Position numbers and translations under genes: made by a program
Assembly: GCF_017829975.1 (NCBI RefSeq)
Contig: NZ_JAEEGA010000004.1
Coordinates: 124,001-188,000 of the forward strand
Source: Vagococcus allomyrinae
GTDB lineage: Bacteria > Bacillota > Bacilli > Lactobacillales > Vagococcaceae
Length of the DNA stretch: 64,000 bases
Direction: 5' to 3'
Notes under the pieces: generated by a model
Database searches by the model: none
What the model saw: the letters and a program-made list of their open reading frames with translations, nothing else
What the model was told of the DNA's origin: nothing
Shown here: in pieces, positions 17,536 through 26,479 of the stretch
Position numbering within the stretch: the first letter of the stretch is position 1
How the letters are laid out: each line of letters starts with the position of its first letter

Positions 17536-18194
17536 TTGGGTTTACCTGTCTGTAATCGGTATCCCATTTTGTATATAGTTTTGATAACATCCTCCCATTC
17601 AAGTTTTTTTCGTAGTTTTTGAATATGAACATCAACTGTTCGACTGTCCCCCATAAAATCATATCCCCAGACTAATTCAAGTAACTTTTCTCTTGAAAGT
17701 GCCAAATTCCGATTAAGAACCAATGTTTGCAATAATTCATACTCTTTTGGTGTTAGTGGTACTTCTTGGTGATTAAAAAATACTTGTCGTGTCAGTAAAT
17801 CGACCGATACATTATCATGAGTAAACACTTTTTCTTGTTTTTGAGTCCGCCGTAATACAGCTCCCACACGAGCAAGTAATTCCAGTATTTCAAAGGGTTT
17901 TACAATATAATCATCTGCCCCCAATCCCAAACCAGCCAAACGATCTGACAAGTTGGTTCTAGCAGTGATAAAAATAATCGGCACTGTATGCTCTAATTGT
18001 CTAGCAATCTCAAAACCATCGACTTTTGGCAACATTACATCTAATAAAATCAAATCGAATTTTTCTAAAATAACTTGTTGTAACACCTCTTCACCACTAA
18101 AAGCTTGCACAATATGATGCCCCACTAATTGCAAATTTTTGCTTATTAACCGATTGATCGACAATTCATCTTCGGCAACCAATATATAAGCCAT
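17532..18194 (-). CDS. Response regulator, OmpR/PhoB family
   Basis: 220 residues. Receiver domain with acidic pocket (EDE), phospho-acceptor Asp52 (LLDVMLP), Thr78 and Lys99 (VKPF), followed by a winged-helix DNA-binding domain ending VDVHIQKLRKKL and KTIYKMGYRL. First gene of the pair with the kinase at 16165-17535; the promoter region carries the ACAAGTTGATA box also found before the PepSY-like gene. Confidence 0.93.
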   Translation of the reverse strand: MAYILVAEDELSINRLISKNLQLVGHHIVQAFSGEEVLQQVILEKFDLILLDVMLPKVDGFEIARQLEHTVPIIFITARTNLSDRLAGLGLGADDYIVKPFEILELLARVGAVLRRTQKQEKVFTHDNVSVDLLTRQVFFNHQEVPLTPKEYELLQTLVLNRNLALSREKLLELVWGYDFMGDSRTVDVHIQKLRKKLEWEDVIKTIYKMGYRLQTGKPK

Positions 18195-18237
18195 TCAATC
18201 ACTCCTCTCTCTTCAATTTAGTTTAACAGAAACATAT

Positions 18238-18248
18238 TATCAACTTGT
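18238..18248 (-). promoter_or_regulatory. Shared ACAAGTTGATA box upstream of the response regulator gene
   Basis: Identical 11-mer to that at 16155-16165, 44 nt above the regulator start. It is likely an autoregulatory binding site of the OmpR-type regulator, though two copies in AT-rich DNA are thin evidence. Confidence 0.4.
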
Positions 18249-18426
18249 AAAAAAGGTTCATATATTTAAATTTTTAGATGGAAAAACTGCAATTTAAGAT
18301 AATTAAAACCACTATTACTAAATTAGTTTAAAGGCCTGTCGCTTTGCTACCCCACTCTACTGTAACCCTTTCCTTGTATTAAAAATATCCTTATAAAAAA
18401 AAGATGAAAAATCAAATGAAAATTTA

Positions 18427-18455
18427 TTGACTTTCATTTACAAACGATCAATAAT
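18427..18455 (+). promoter_or_regulatory. Promoter of the CPBP protease gene
   Basis: TTGACT (18427-18432), a 17-nt spacer, AATAAT (18450-18455). Confidence 0.6.
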
Positions 18456-18488
18456 AAGGCGAAATAATAAATGAGCGGAGGATTTCTC

Positions 18489-19163
18489 ATGGATAAATTA
18501 ATTAATAAATACAATGTGTCAATTAGTCGCGGATTAATCGGAGCAGTCATTTTAGGTGTTGGATTTTTCCTTGCAACAAACGAAATCAATTCCTTTTTCA
18601 CTGCCTTATCACCCTATAGTTTAATGATTTCTGGGTTGATTGCTTTTATCGTCACTTTCGGCACATCAGGTATCAAAGATTTATTCAGTAAACCGAGCGA
18701 TCCTAATGGAAATATCAAGAACTTCTTTAAATATATTACTCTTACAGCTGTTTTAGGTTTTGCGGCGTCCATCTTTCTTCAATATGTTTTAAAGTTTCAC
18801 TTAGCTGCTAATCCAGAATCCGGAAATATCATGTCAATCATCTTAAACATCCCCTTTATGTTATTAGGTGAAGAATTAATTAGCTTTTATATATTACTTG
18901 TCCTAGCTAACCTTATTTATAGAAAAACAACAAATCAAAAACAAGCTGAGATAATTGGCATCATTTTTAGCTGTATCATTTTTGGACTTTTACATTTTTC
19001 AACCTACTATAATGGCAATCCCATGACAACACTCGCTCACATCTTACTGATTCAAGGCAGTGCCAGAATAGCCTTTAATCTAAGTGGACTCAAATCAAAT
19101 ACCATCATCATGCCGTTAATTATTCACATCATTTATGATCTCATTTTCCTTAGTTTTTCTTAA
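18489..19163 (+). CDS. CPBP-family intramembrane metalloprotease-like protein
   Basis: 224 residues from ATG 18489. The longer frame starts at 18471, but its first codons contain the GGAGG that serves ATG 18489 with normal spacing, so the shorter start is chosen. About seven membrane segments. The CPBP/Abi motifs are present: the glutamate pair in LLGEELISF, FGLLHFSTY, and HIIYDL with the third-motif histidine; the arginine usual after the Glu pair is not obvious. Members process peptides or act in bacteriocin immunity. Monocistronic. Confidence 0.75.
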   Translation: MDKLINKYNVSISRGLIGAVILGVGFFLATNEINSFFTALSPYSLMISGLIAFIVTFGTSGIKDLFSKPSDPNGNIKNFFKYITLTAVLGFAASIFLQYVLKFHLAANPESGNIMSIILNIPFMLLGEELISFYILLVLANLIYRKTTNQKQAEIIGIIFSCIIFGLLHFSTYYNGNPMTTLAHILLIQGSARIAFNLSGLKSNTIIMPLIIHIIYDLIFLSFS

Positions 19164-19174
19164 GTTAATTAAAG

Positions 19175-19219
19175 ACAACCTTTTAGCTGGTCAAAGCATC
19201 GCTAAAAGGTTGTTTTTTT
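19175..19219 (+). terminator. Terminator of the CPBP gene
   Basis: ACAACCTTTTAGC and GCTAAAAGGTTGT pair perfectly around a 12-nt loop and are followed by T7. Confidence 0.92.
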
Positions 19220-19244
19220 GTGATATCTCCTATTACATAAATTT

Positions 19245-19370
19245 CTACATATCAGAATTTAAACCCAGCTTAATAAAAAAGGGGCTCAATGCTATATGTG
19301 GGCATTGACTTCGTGCTTCCGCAAAATACTCTGAAAATTCTAGAATTGCCAATATCGGTCCTTCGGCCAT
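19245..19370 (-). CDS. Possible small ORF, 41 aa
   Basis: Minus-strand frame starting MAEGPILAILEF and ending LGLNSDM, with a purine-rich AGAGGTAAGAGAG upstream. No family was recognised and nothing around it supports expression. It may be a fragment of a lost gene. Confidence 0.2.
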   Translation of the reverse strand: MAEGPILAILEFSEYFAEARSQCPHIALSPFFIKLGLNSDM

Positions 19371-19538
19371 ATTAAGCACTCTCTTACCTCTACTTTAGCA
19401 GTAAACATACCAAATTAACCCGGACAGAACATAATTTAGCTATGAAATCTGCACTATCATAATTATATAGCCCTTCTTATTCTTTTTTTTGGTATAATTG
19501 AACATATCACATATCACATATCTAGGGAGGGAGAACCC

Positions 19539-20051
19539 ATGTCAAGAACAAACAAACCTGAAATAAAAACATTTCAAATCCACCAGGAAAAATTTACTTT
19601 TCTTGGTAACGAAACTATTCTTACTAACTCAGTTGATTTTGAGCTTGTTTGGAATAATTTTTTTAGAAAAGGTGGTTATCACCCCATTCTTCAACATGCG
19701 ACAGATTCAAAACCGATTAATATCTGGTATACCAATAACAAAGGACAAGAAATTTATTCTCAAGGTTTATTTGTAAATAATGTGGAAATCGTCCCGGAAG
19801 GTTACACAATGACAGAATTTCCTGGAAGCGATTTTTTTGTAGTTACTACAGAATGGATGGCGACCAATGAAGAAGCCGTTGGCGAAAACGGAAATGGCCA
19901 ATGTAATAGATATGCAGATAAAGTCCAAATTCCAGAAGGATATATTAGAAATAATGGTCCAGAAAATCCAATAACAGCAATAGAAAAGGAAAATTGCGAT
20001 ACTCCTGAAGGCAGCAGATATGAAGTTTGGGTGCCGATAAAAAAGGCTTAA
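19539..20051 (+). CDS. GyrI-like / AraC effector-binding domain protein
   Basis: 170 residues, a stand-alone effector-binding domain: the VEIVPEGYTMTEFPGSDFFVVTT strand-helix-strand pattern in the middle and YEVWVPIKK as the last strand are characteristic of this fold. Free-standing members bind small hydrophobic molecules or inhibit gyrase. AGGGAGGGAG precedes the ATG; TATAAT lies at 19493-19498. A short tandem CATATCA repeat (three copies) lies in the leader. Monocistronic. The MerR regulator at 2001 carries the same type of domain. Confidence 0.75.
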   Translation: MSRTNKPEIKTFQIHQEKFTFLGNETILTNSVDFELVWNNFFRKGGYHPILQHATDSKPINIWYTNNKGQEIYSQGLFVNNVEIVPEGYTMTEFPGSDFFVVTTEWMATNEEAVGENGNGQCNRYADKVQIPEGYIRNNGPENPITAIEKENCDTPEGSRYEVWVPIKKA

Positions 20052-20156
20052 CACATTGCTTATCAACTCAATCTTAAGCTAGAACCATTCTGAGCGTTAA
20101 CAACCTCGCCTAACTCAAGATAATGACAGTTTTTAAGTCTTAATTTAGGCTTTGCC

Positions 20157-20197
20157 AATAAGCCATCGGACATTTCATAGACCCGATGGCTTATATT
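20157..20197 (+). terminator. Terminator of the GyrI-like gene
   Basis: ATAAGCCATCGG / CCGATGGCTTAT around a 13-nt loop, followed by ATTTC. Confidence 0.8.
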
Positions 20198-20283
20198 TCA
20201 ATTTATCGAAATAACTAACATACCTTTACTCTCTTCCTCCCTTAACCTGACAAGACTGTCATATACCTGTTCTCTTATCATGA

Positions 20284-20289
20284 TATAAT
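20284..20289 (+). promoter_or_regulatory. Extended -10 promoter element of the small membrane protein gene
   Basis: TGATATAAT: TGn before a perfect TATAAT. No clear -35 was seen. It lies 35 nt before the start at 20319. Confidence 0.55.
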
Positions 20290-20318
20290 TAGCTTAAACT
20301 ATAAACGAGGTGATGGTT

Positions 20319-20507
20319 ATGACGATCGAAGGTTTGTACTATATTGATATCATCTATAATTTAATTTTATTTGGCATATGTGCGATTGTTGTGTATTTCA
20401 TTTTAAAATTAGCAATTAAGCATGGCATAAATGAATCAAACATCGGGATAAAGACAGCTGAAAGCGAGATAATTAATGATAAGAAAGATGAGCAATCGCC
20501 TTCTTAA
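20319..20507 (+). CDS. Small single-span membrane protein
   Basis: 62 residues from ATG 20319; GAGGTG (20307-20312) is spaced 6 nt from it, while earlier GTG/ATG codons in the frame overlap that site. One hydrophobic helix (about 9-32), then a charged tail ending EQSPS. No family recognised. Confidence 0.6.
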   Translation: MTIEGLYYIDIIYNLILFGICAIVVYFILKLAIKHGINESNIGIKTAESEIINDKKDEQSPS

Positions 20508-20601
20508 TCATTTAACTCTCATTTTATTTTGCTAATTTCTCTCTTTCTTGTTATACTATGCACGAGCTCATCACTCTGTGCTTGCACTAAATGCGTGATT
20601 G

Positions 20602-20626
20602 ACTGGAGTTTATCTCCAGTTTTTTT
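20602..20626 (+). terminator. Terminator after the small membrane protein gene
   Basis: ACTGGAG-tttat-CTCCAGT stem with T7. Confidence 0.88.
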
Positions 20627-20916
20627 GCATGCTTATGACTGTTAAAACCTTCTTATAACATATAGCTAGCGATCTTTATTTGAAGTTTTGCGATATCTGT
20701 AAAAAAACTAGATACATCCCGTAAAATAATCCAAACATATAGTTCCACTGGATTATCAACATAATGACGAACAAAGAGTGGTTCTTTCAGCTTCTTTTTA
20801 GCTATTTAATGTAGCCAATACCAAACAAGTAGTACCCTTTACTTGATTCCCTCTGATTCTGTAGACTATCCATGTCGTTTCTTAATCTCATTGTGAAAAT
20901 CAGAACTAAAAAAACC

Positions 20917-21041
20917 AACAAAAAAACGCTATCGCTAAACTTTCATCGGTTTAAACAGCGTTTTTTGTTTGACTTGTGTCACCGTTCTTAGAACGGATCC
21001 CTCTGTAGTTAAAGATAAGTGTTCATGCAGTAGCCTTTTAT
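20917..21041 (-). ncRNA. Candidate orphan small RNA (about 125 nt)
   Basis: On the minus strand an extended -10 (TGATATAAT, 21048-21053) is followed by about 125 nt without a convincing ORF. The stretch contains a perfect small hairpin, CCGTTC-TTA-GAACGG (20982-20996), and ends in a strong terminator (AAAAACGCT...AGCGTTTTTTT, 20917-20970). Promoter, structured body and terminator define a free-standing transcription unit between the small membrane gene and the jet operon. I do not recognise an RNA family. The terminator stem also has T runs on the plus strand. Confidence 0.45.
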
Positions 21042-21177
21042 ATGAATATTATATCAGTTATAGATAAGACTCTTTCTTTAAAATTCCATTACAAAAAACG
21101 CCTTCTTAATACCGTGAATAGCCCTCTACTAACAGTCTGACAAACCAACAGCTCCATCAAAAAACCTAACTCGCTTC

Positions 21178-22422
21178 CTACTCTTGAAAAACTTGTCTGA
21201 CTTCCGCAATCAACTGGTCAATCATTCCTTCTTGCAAGGCAATGCCACTAGTCGCAATTTTATCAGCCACCAGTTTAAGCTCAGGCTGGCGAATATGCCG
21301 TAACTGTTTCAACCGTTGTGGGCTGATTTCACTAGGTCTAACAGCATACTGATAATTTTCCAGACTCATGCCAACAGTGTGGGCCATTGCCGGAAACGTA
21401 TCAAAGACCCGTTGTGCCATCAACAACCCTTCTGGATCACAATCACCGCAGTAATACAGGTGAGTCCCACTAGCAACCAATTTACGCAATAATTGCCAAA
21501 TAGCGTAAACAAACTGTCCACTTGAACAGATGATCGGCACATGAGGCAATAAATCAATCAGAATCGAATAAATACCAGAATTTTCGACAATCAAGACTTT
21601 ATCCCCAGACATTGGGCGAATCTCGTCCATCCGTAAAATCTCTTTAAGAGGGACATTCCATGAACACCCTTGGAGTGAGGCCTGACGCCACATCTCATTA
21701 ATTTCACCATCACTTGTGGCGACTAAACCACGGATGGCAGCAAAGTTTAAGATATCGTCTCGCAATAAGTAAAATTCATTAAGCAAGTCATTCTTCGCTT
21801 CAACCTCTGCCAAAAACCCGACTCGTTCCTCTTTTTGAGATTGGCCAGCTAAGATTTGCAGGAGCAGCCTTTCCGCAGGCATCCCACTGTCAAAAGCATG
21901 AGCGTCACCCGACTGCTCATAAGCAAACACGGGGATCCGCAGATAATCTGTTGGCAGATGTTTCAAGGCCTTAGCAACCAAACGAAAATCAGCCAGACTC
22001 ACAGTTTCTGATTGAAACCACTCGTACACTTGCTTATCTGTCAACAGCTTGAGGTAAACTGGAGCAATTTGCTCCAGCTCAGCCTTAAACTGCTGAAAAT
22101 CAGCATTCTCTTGAGCTACAACATCCGTTTTTAACACTAAGGGTTGCCAGACCGTCTCCACAAACTCCACTAACGTCCATGCGACAGCACTGTCTGCCAT
22201 AGCTGTAGCAAAAGTGGAGAGGGACAGGCTCTTCTTCTTCGACCACGCCAGAGAAGTCAGGCCTAACAGCCCTCGAAGCGGTTCAGTATCAACCTCTTTG
22301 AACAAGCCAAGGCCAACTGACCCACCAAACTCCCCTTTATGATAATAGCGGCGCCAAAGTTCTTTAGCTAGTATGCGGAAAACGTCCTGTTTGAAAAACT
22401 GCTGCGCTTGCACCTTACTCAT
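21178..22422 (-). CDS. jetD: Wadjet type II subunit JetD (DUF3323/DUF2399, Toprim-like nuclease)
   Basis: 414 residues from ATG 22422, whose CTGGAGGAAAG ribosome binding site lies in the end of jetC; the longer frame adds 12 residues that read as jetC shadow. The N-terminal DUF3323 half is followed by a DUF2399 Toprim-like domain with KVLIVENSGIYS (Glu) and YYCGDCDPEGLL (Asp-x-Asp), the metal-binding acidic motifs that cleave plasmid DNA in this family. It overlaps the jetC end by 8 nt. Intact. Confidence 0.9.
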   Translation of the reverse strand: MSKVQAQQFFKQDVFRILAKELWRRYYHKGEFGGSVGLGLFKEVDTEPLRGLLGLTSLAWSKKKSLSLSTFATAMADSAVAWTLVEFVETVWQPLVLKTDVVAQENADFQQFKAELEQIAPVYLKLLTDKQVYEWFQSETVSLADFRLVAKALKHLPTDYLRIPVFAYEQSGDAHAFDSGMPAERLLLQILAGQSQKEERVGFLAEVEAKNDLLNEFYLLRDDILNFAAIRGLVATSDGEINEMWRQASLQGCSWNVPLKEILRMDEIRPMSGDKVLIVENSGIYSILIDLLPHVPIICSSGQFVYAIWQLLRKLVASGTHLYYCGDCDPEGLLMAQRVFDTFPAMAHTVGMSLENYQYAVRPSEISPQRLKQLRHIRQPELKLVADKIATSGIALQEGMIDQLIAEVRQVFQE

Positions 22423-25400
22423 GGCTTTCCTCCAGCATAAAATGCTTTTTGTGCCCATCCCAATAATAGCGAATCGGCGTCACTAAATTAATGTTTTGCG
22501 GTCGCAACAATTCATAAATCATCAAACTAGAAACAGTTGGATAATCACCGAAAAGCGCTTGAGAGTTCATGACATAGTTAAAGCCTAGCTGTTCACAGGC
22601 TTTAAAAAGCTCAGCAATATTGTCATCGTCAATGCCGGCAAATGCTTCATCCAGGGTGATGACTTTTGGACAATCTCGCCCTGCATCCCGGTAACGTGAG
22701 TAAACTGCCGCAAATAAAGGCAAGTACATCGCCACCGCTTTTTCACCGCCACTAAACTGGTTAAACTTGCGATCGCTTAAGACCTGTGGTCGGTAACCTT
22801 CATTGGCCCGTTTGAATTTCATTTCAAACTCAAACCAATCACGATAATCCAAAGCCTGTGCGATCGCTTGGAAAAGAGTACTATTATCATCCTCACTATT
22901 GACCAACTGCTCCTGTGCATAATACACTTTTTCCTGAAAATGACGAGAAACAGCTTCACGATCAGCTTCTGAGAGAATTTCCGTCGGTTTTTGCAACAAT
23001 TCAACCAACTTACTCGTTCCTAAATCCTGATCTGAGGCACTCGGTACTGGTTTCCATTGAATGCTTAAAGACAGACCTGAAGAATTTTTTTGCGACTGGA
23101 GCAATTGATTCATTTGCTCCACCCATTTCATGGCTTGTTCAATACGACTTCTTAAAATCTTGCCAACTGATTCTAAGATAATTGATTTAAACAACTCTTC
23201 ATCGTCTTTTTTCAGCAAATCCCTCAAGGTTATTTGATGTCCCGTCAGCTTATCCAACAAATCAACCGCCGTATGGGCCTGACCATCAGCCGAAAATCGC
23301 GGTTGCTTATAATGGTTGTACTGGGCAAATTCTTCTAGCTGAGCTTCCTCTTCTGCTGAAAGGTCAATCCCAACTGCATTTAACAATTGCGGTTGATAAC
23401 TGCCTAACTGCTCCCCAATATAACCAAACTGAGTTAACACATTATTTTCAAGGCCTCGTAATTTATTAAAATTCTCATCTCGTTTTTTTTCAAGCGCAAT
23501 TTTCTTCAAATCCGTCTGGTCCGCCACCACTTGGTACAACTCTTTTTCCAATAGACGGCGCCAGTAAGTTTCCTTGAAGCTGGTGACAGTTAGTTTTTCT
23601 GTCACCGAAGACAGTTCCATTTCCTTTTTTGTCCGGGAATTACTTAAGTCAAGCAACGCTTGACGCAATTGTTCTTCCGTGTCTCGCCGTTCTCTCTGTT
23701 CATTTCTGGCTGCCGACAACTGAGCTTGAAGTTCTTCCACATGAACCAACTGTTGCTGTTTCAGATTTTCTGCCACCAATCGCTGCTGCCGTTGCTCCTC
23801 CCCTTTGCCTTCATTTTCTTCAATAAAGCAAAGACGAACCTCATCAGCCAAATCGGCGACAGTCTGAGCTGAGTTGATCAAGTTGGGGTCCATCTTTTTG
23901 ATGATTTCATAATTTCGATAGGCATCTCGCAAGTTTGCTTGATAATTATCGCTATAGCGAATCGCGTCTTGATAGACCGTTTCTTCTAAAGCTAACCCTG
24001 TTTGGGAAGTCAGATCATGAAGGGAGATTTTAGCTGTGATCAGGTCTTGCTCAACATGCTGAGCTTCAGCTTGCTTTTCCGTAAACTGCTCTAGTTTCGC
24101 CTGACGTCGCAACTTAATCTCGTCTAAGTACTTAATACTTTGATAGACTTGCTCCCCCTTAGGACAATCGTGATAATCCTCGTGCATCTGATCTTGTAAC
24201 CGTTCCTTCACAGACAACTGATCTTCAATTTTACTATACTCTTCCGTTAAACTAGCTAACTCTTTCTGAAGCTCTAAGATCATCTCTTGACGGTAACGCT
24301 CCTGACTAGCTGCCCCAATATAAGAAGCATGATAGCCCTCAGCCATGGCTCCTTTTAAATTGGCAATCTCATAAGAGCCATTGCGGAAAATTGCTGGTAA
24401 CTCAGGATCAACCTCATCAACGGTAATACTCTGTAAAATATCTGCCACGATAGGTTGGAGGGCAGGCTCAATCTGATCATTGACACACAAGTAATCAGCT
24501 AAGGTCGAGGCAAAAAACTTTGGTCGTGGTAAAATTTGCAGATCATCGGCCAGACTTAAGCCTTCTTCAGAAATCAGCCCATCTAAAATACCAGAAGCAT
24601 ATAGAGCGCCTTCCAGATTATCCCGCTCCCCTTGCTCGACTGATTCAAGAAAATCCACACTTTGGTAAAAACTGCGATACAAGATGTCCTTCGCTAGTTG
24701 CTGACGGTTAGCCAACCTCGTCTGATTCCGCGTAGGTTCTGGCATCTTTTGCGACTGCCATTCCTTAATCGCTTCCTCTGTTTCTTGTTGCTGTTCCTCA
24801 ATATCCGTCAAACGGCTCCTTAAGGGAACCATCGATGCTTGATTCTGACTTCTGGCCTCTTCATAACTCTCACGAATCGGCGCTAATACCAGCTCTTCTC
24901 GCAGATCTTCTTCCAATAACTGATCCATCCGGTAAAATAACTTTGAAAAACGTTTTTCTGCTATCGAAAATGACGCCTTACTGGCCCAAAGTTCAATCCC
25001 TTCCTTCCATTTCTCAATCTCTCCTTGACGAGTCTGTTGCCATTGACGCATATCTCGATCACACTCATCTAATTGCTGTTGAATGGTTGCGACCTCACGG
25101 GATAAGTTTGCAAATTGGTTTTTTAAATGAGCCAATTGACGTAGCTTCTCCAAAACATCTTGAAAATGTTCTTTCTTTTTCTGAACCTCTGCCTGCCAAT
25201 AGTCGTATTCCTCTCGGCTAATCTCTCCTTGCATTTTTTCAGCATAAACCTTGTCCAACTCCGCTAGTCGCAAATAGTCAAGATACTGCTCATTGTCCAA
25301 CAACAAGTCTTTTAAATCCACTAAATACAACTCTTTATCCCGTTCCTGTTGTTCCAACTGCTCCTGTTGCCGACTTAACTGCTCTTGCTTGCGAGAAAGC

Positions 25401-26479
25401 TGATCATGGTTTTTAAGCAACCGCCTTTGAATATCTGCTAATTGCTCCTGCAATTCTTGGCCACGCTGGACCAAATTCATCCCTTCATGTTGATTTAATT
25501 CCTGGATGCTCTGCTCCAACGCTGCCAACTGAACCTGATTGTCTGACAGCTTTAGCTGACTATCAGCCAATTGCTGACGGTCACTTTCCAATGACTTGGC
25601 GATCCTTTGACTAGTAGCACCTAATTCTTTCTGCTCTCCTGCCAGTTGCAGCCATTTTCCCGACACCTGCCCCGTCAGTTCTTCTTGCCAGCGTTGATAC
25701 GTTTTAGTAAACTTAGCCAACTCCCGCACTTCATTGCTAAGATCTTCCAACCGTTCCCGGTGACCATCTAACTGCTCAATGGTTTTAGACAAGGTCAAAA
25801 GCTCGTCATCTTTTAACTTTGGCAGCGATCCCCGTAAAATACCATAAATAACCGAAGGGCGAAACTCTTTGGACAACTTAGGACTGCGCAAATTAATCAA
25901 TAAGGCAATCAACTCATCAAATTGTTCAATGTCTTCAAAACCGAAAATTCGCTCATTAACAAACTGCTTATAATCCCGTTGCCGATCATAAACCCGGCCG
26001 CCACCAACCAAACGATTAATCAGCTTTTTCTTCGTCAAAGGGGCAATTTCATCTTTGCGAATCTCCTCGTACAATTCAATATCAATCCCCACGCGGCGAT
26101 TGTTTTCAATAGCGAAAAACCATTTGGTTAAACGACCACCACGACTAGCATGCATGCCAATCCCAATGGTTAGATACTCCTCCCGTTCTTCCCGTTTGAC
26201 TTCCAAAAAAAGATAACCCGTTCCTTCATCACGATCGGATACCCCTTTTTCTCCCAATAAGTAGTCTTCCATTTTACGGTCACTTGACCCAAAAGAATCC
26301 AAACGATTGGCATTGGTATTGCCGTCAAAGAGCACGGGGAATAAACTTTGCATCGTCAACGATTTTCCCGAGCCATTGGTTCCTCTCAGCAACATCCGGC
26401 CATCGGCCAATTCAAAAATTTGATTTTGATAATACCAAAAATTTAACAGACCTACGCGGTTAACAACCCATCTATTCAT
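22415..26479 (-). CDS. jetC: Wadjet type II subunit JetC (SMC/MukB-like ATPase)
   Basis: 1354 residues. Walker A LRGTNGSGKSLTM near residue 35, a long coiled-coil middle rich in Glu, Gln and Leu (about 230-900), then the C-terminal signature FNQFSGGEKAVAM and Walker B KVITLDEAFAGID. This is the SbcC/MksB-like motor of the TIGR02680 family. In Wadjet the motor extrudes DNA loops and recognises small circular plasmids. Its start overlaps the jetB end by 8 nt. No internal stop or frameshift. Confidence 0.93.
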   Translation of the reverse strand: MNRWVVNRVGLLNFWYYQNQIFELADGRMLLRGTNGSGKSLTMQSLFPVLFDGNTNANRLDSFGSSDRKMEDYLLGEKGVSDRDEGTGYLFLEVKREEREEYLTIGIGMHASRGGRLTKWFFAIENNRRVGIDIELYEEIRKDEIAPLTKKKLINRLVGGGRVYDRQRDYKQFVNERIFGFEDIEQFDELIALLINLRSPKLSKEFRPSVIYGILRGSLPKLKDDELLTLSKTIEQLDGHRERLEDLSNEVRELAKFTKTYQRWQEELTGQVSGKWLQLAGEQKELGATSQRIAKSLESDRQQLADSQLKLSDNQVQLAALEQSIQELNQHEGMNLVQRGQELQEQLADIQRRLLKNHDQLSRKQEQLSRQQEQLEQQERDKELYLVDLKDLLLDNEQYLDYLRLAELDKVYAEKMQGEISREEYDYWQAEVQKKKEHFQDVLEKLRQLAHLKNQFANLSREVATIQQQLDECDRDMRQWQQTRQGEIEKWKEGIELWASKASFSIAEKRFSKLFYRMDQLLEEDLREELVLAPIRESYEEARSQNQASMVPLRSRLTDIEEQQQETEEAIKEWQSQKMPEPTRNQTRLANRQQLAKDILYRSFYQSVDFLESVEQGERDNLEGALYASGILDGLISEEGLSLADDLQILPRPKFFASTLADYLCVNDQIEPALQPIVADILQSITVDEVDPELPAIFRNGSYEIANLKGAMAEGYHASYIGAASQERYRQEMILELQKELASLTEEYSKIEDQLSVKERLQDQMHEDYHDCPKGEQVYQSIKYLDEIKLRRQAKLEQFTEKQAEAQHVEQDLITAKISLHDLTSQTGLALEETVYQDAIRYSDNYQANLRDAYRNYEIIKKMDPNLINSAQTVADLADEVRLCFIEENEGKGEEQRQQRLVAENLKQQQLVHVEELQAQLSAARNEQRERRDTEEQLRQALLDLSNSRTKKEMELSSVTEKLTVTSFKETYWRRLLEKELYQVVADQTDLKKIALEKKRDENFNKLRGLENNVLTQFGYIGEQLGSYQPQLLNAVGIDLSAEEEAQLEEFAQYNHYKQPRFSADGQAHTAVDLLDKLTGHQITLRDLLKKDDEELFKSIILESVGKILRSRIEQAMKWVEQMNQLLQSQKNSSGLSLSIQWKPVPSASDQDLGTSKLVELLQKPTEILSEADREAVSRHFQEKVYYAQEQLVNSEDDNSTLFQAIAQALDYRDWFEFEMKFKRANEGYRPQVLSDRKFNQFSGGEKAVAMYLPLFAAVYSRYRDAGRDCPKVITLDEAFAGIDDDNIAELFKACEQLGFNYVMNSQALFGDYPTVSSLMIYELLRPQNINLVTPIRYYWDGHKKHFMLEESHE

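Noticed and set aside
19501-19522. Tandem CATATCA repeat as a possible regulatory or phase-variable tract
   Set aside because: Only three short copies in a leader outside any coding frame; too little to support phase variation.
20031-20066. 99-residue minus-strand ORF over the GyrI-like gene
   Set aside because: It is the shadow of the plus-strand gene and lacks a ribosome binding site.
24835-25221. 128-residue plus-strand ORF within jetC
   Set aside because: It lies wholly inside the minus-strand jetC gene, has no ribosome binding site and its composition mirrors the coiled-coil codons of jetC.
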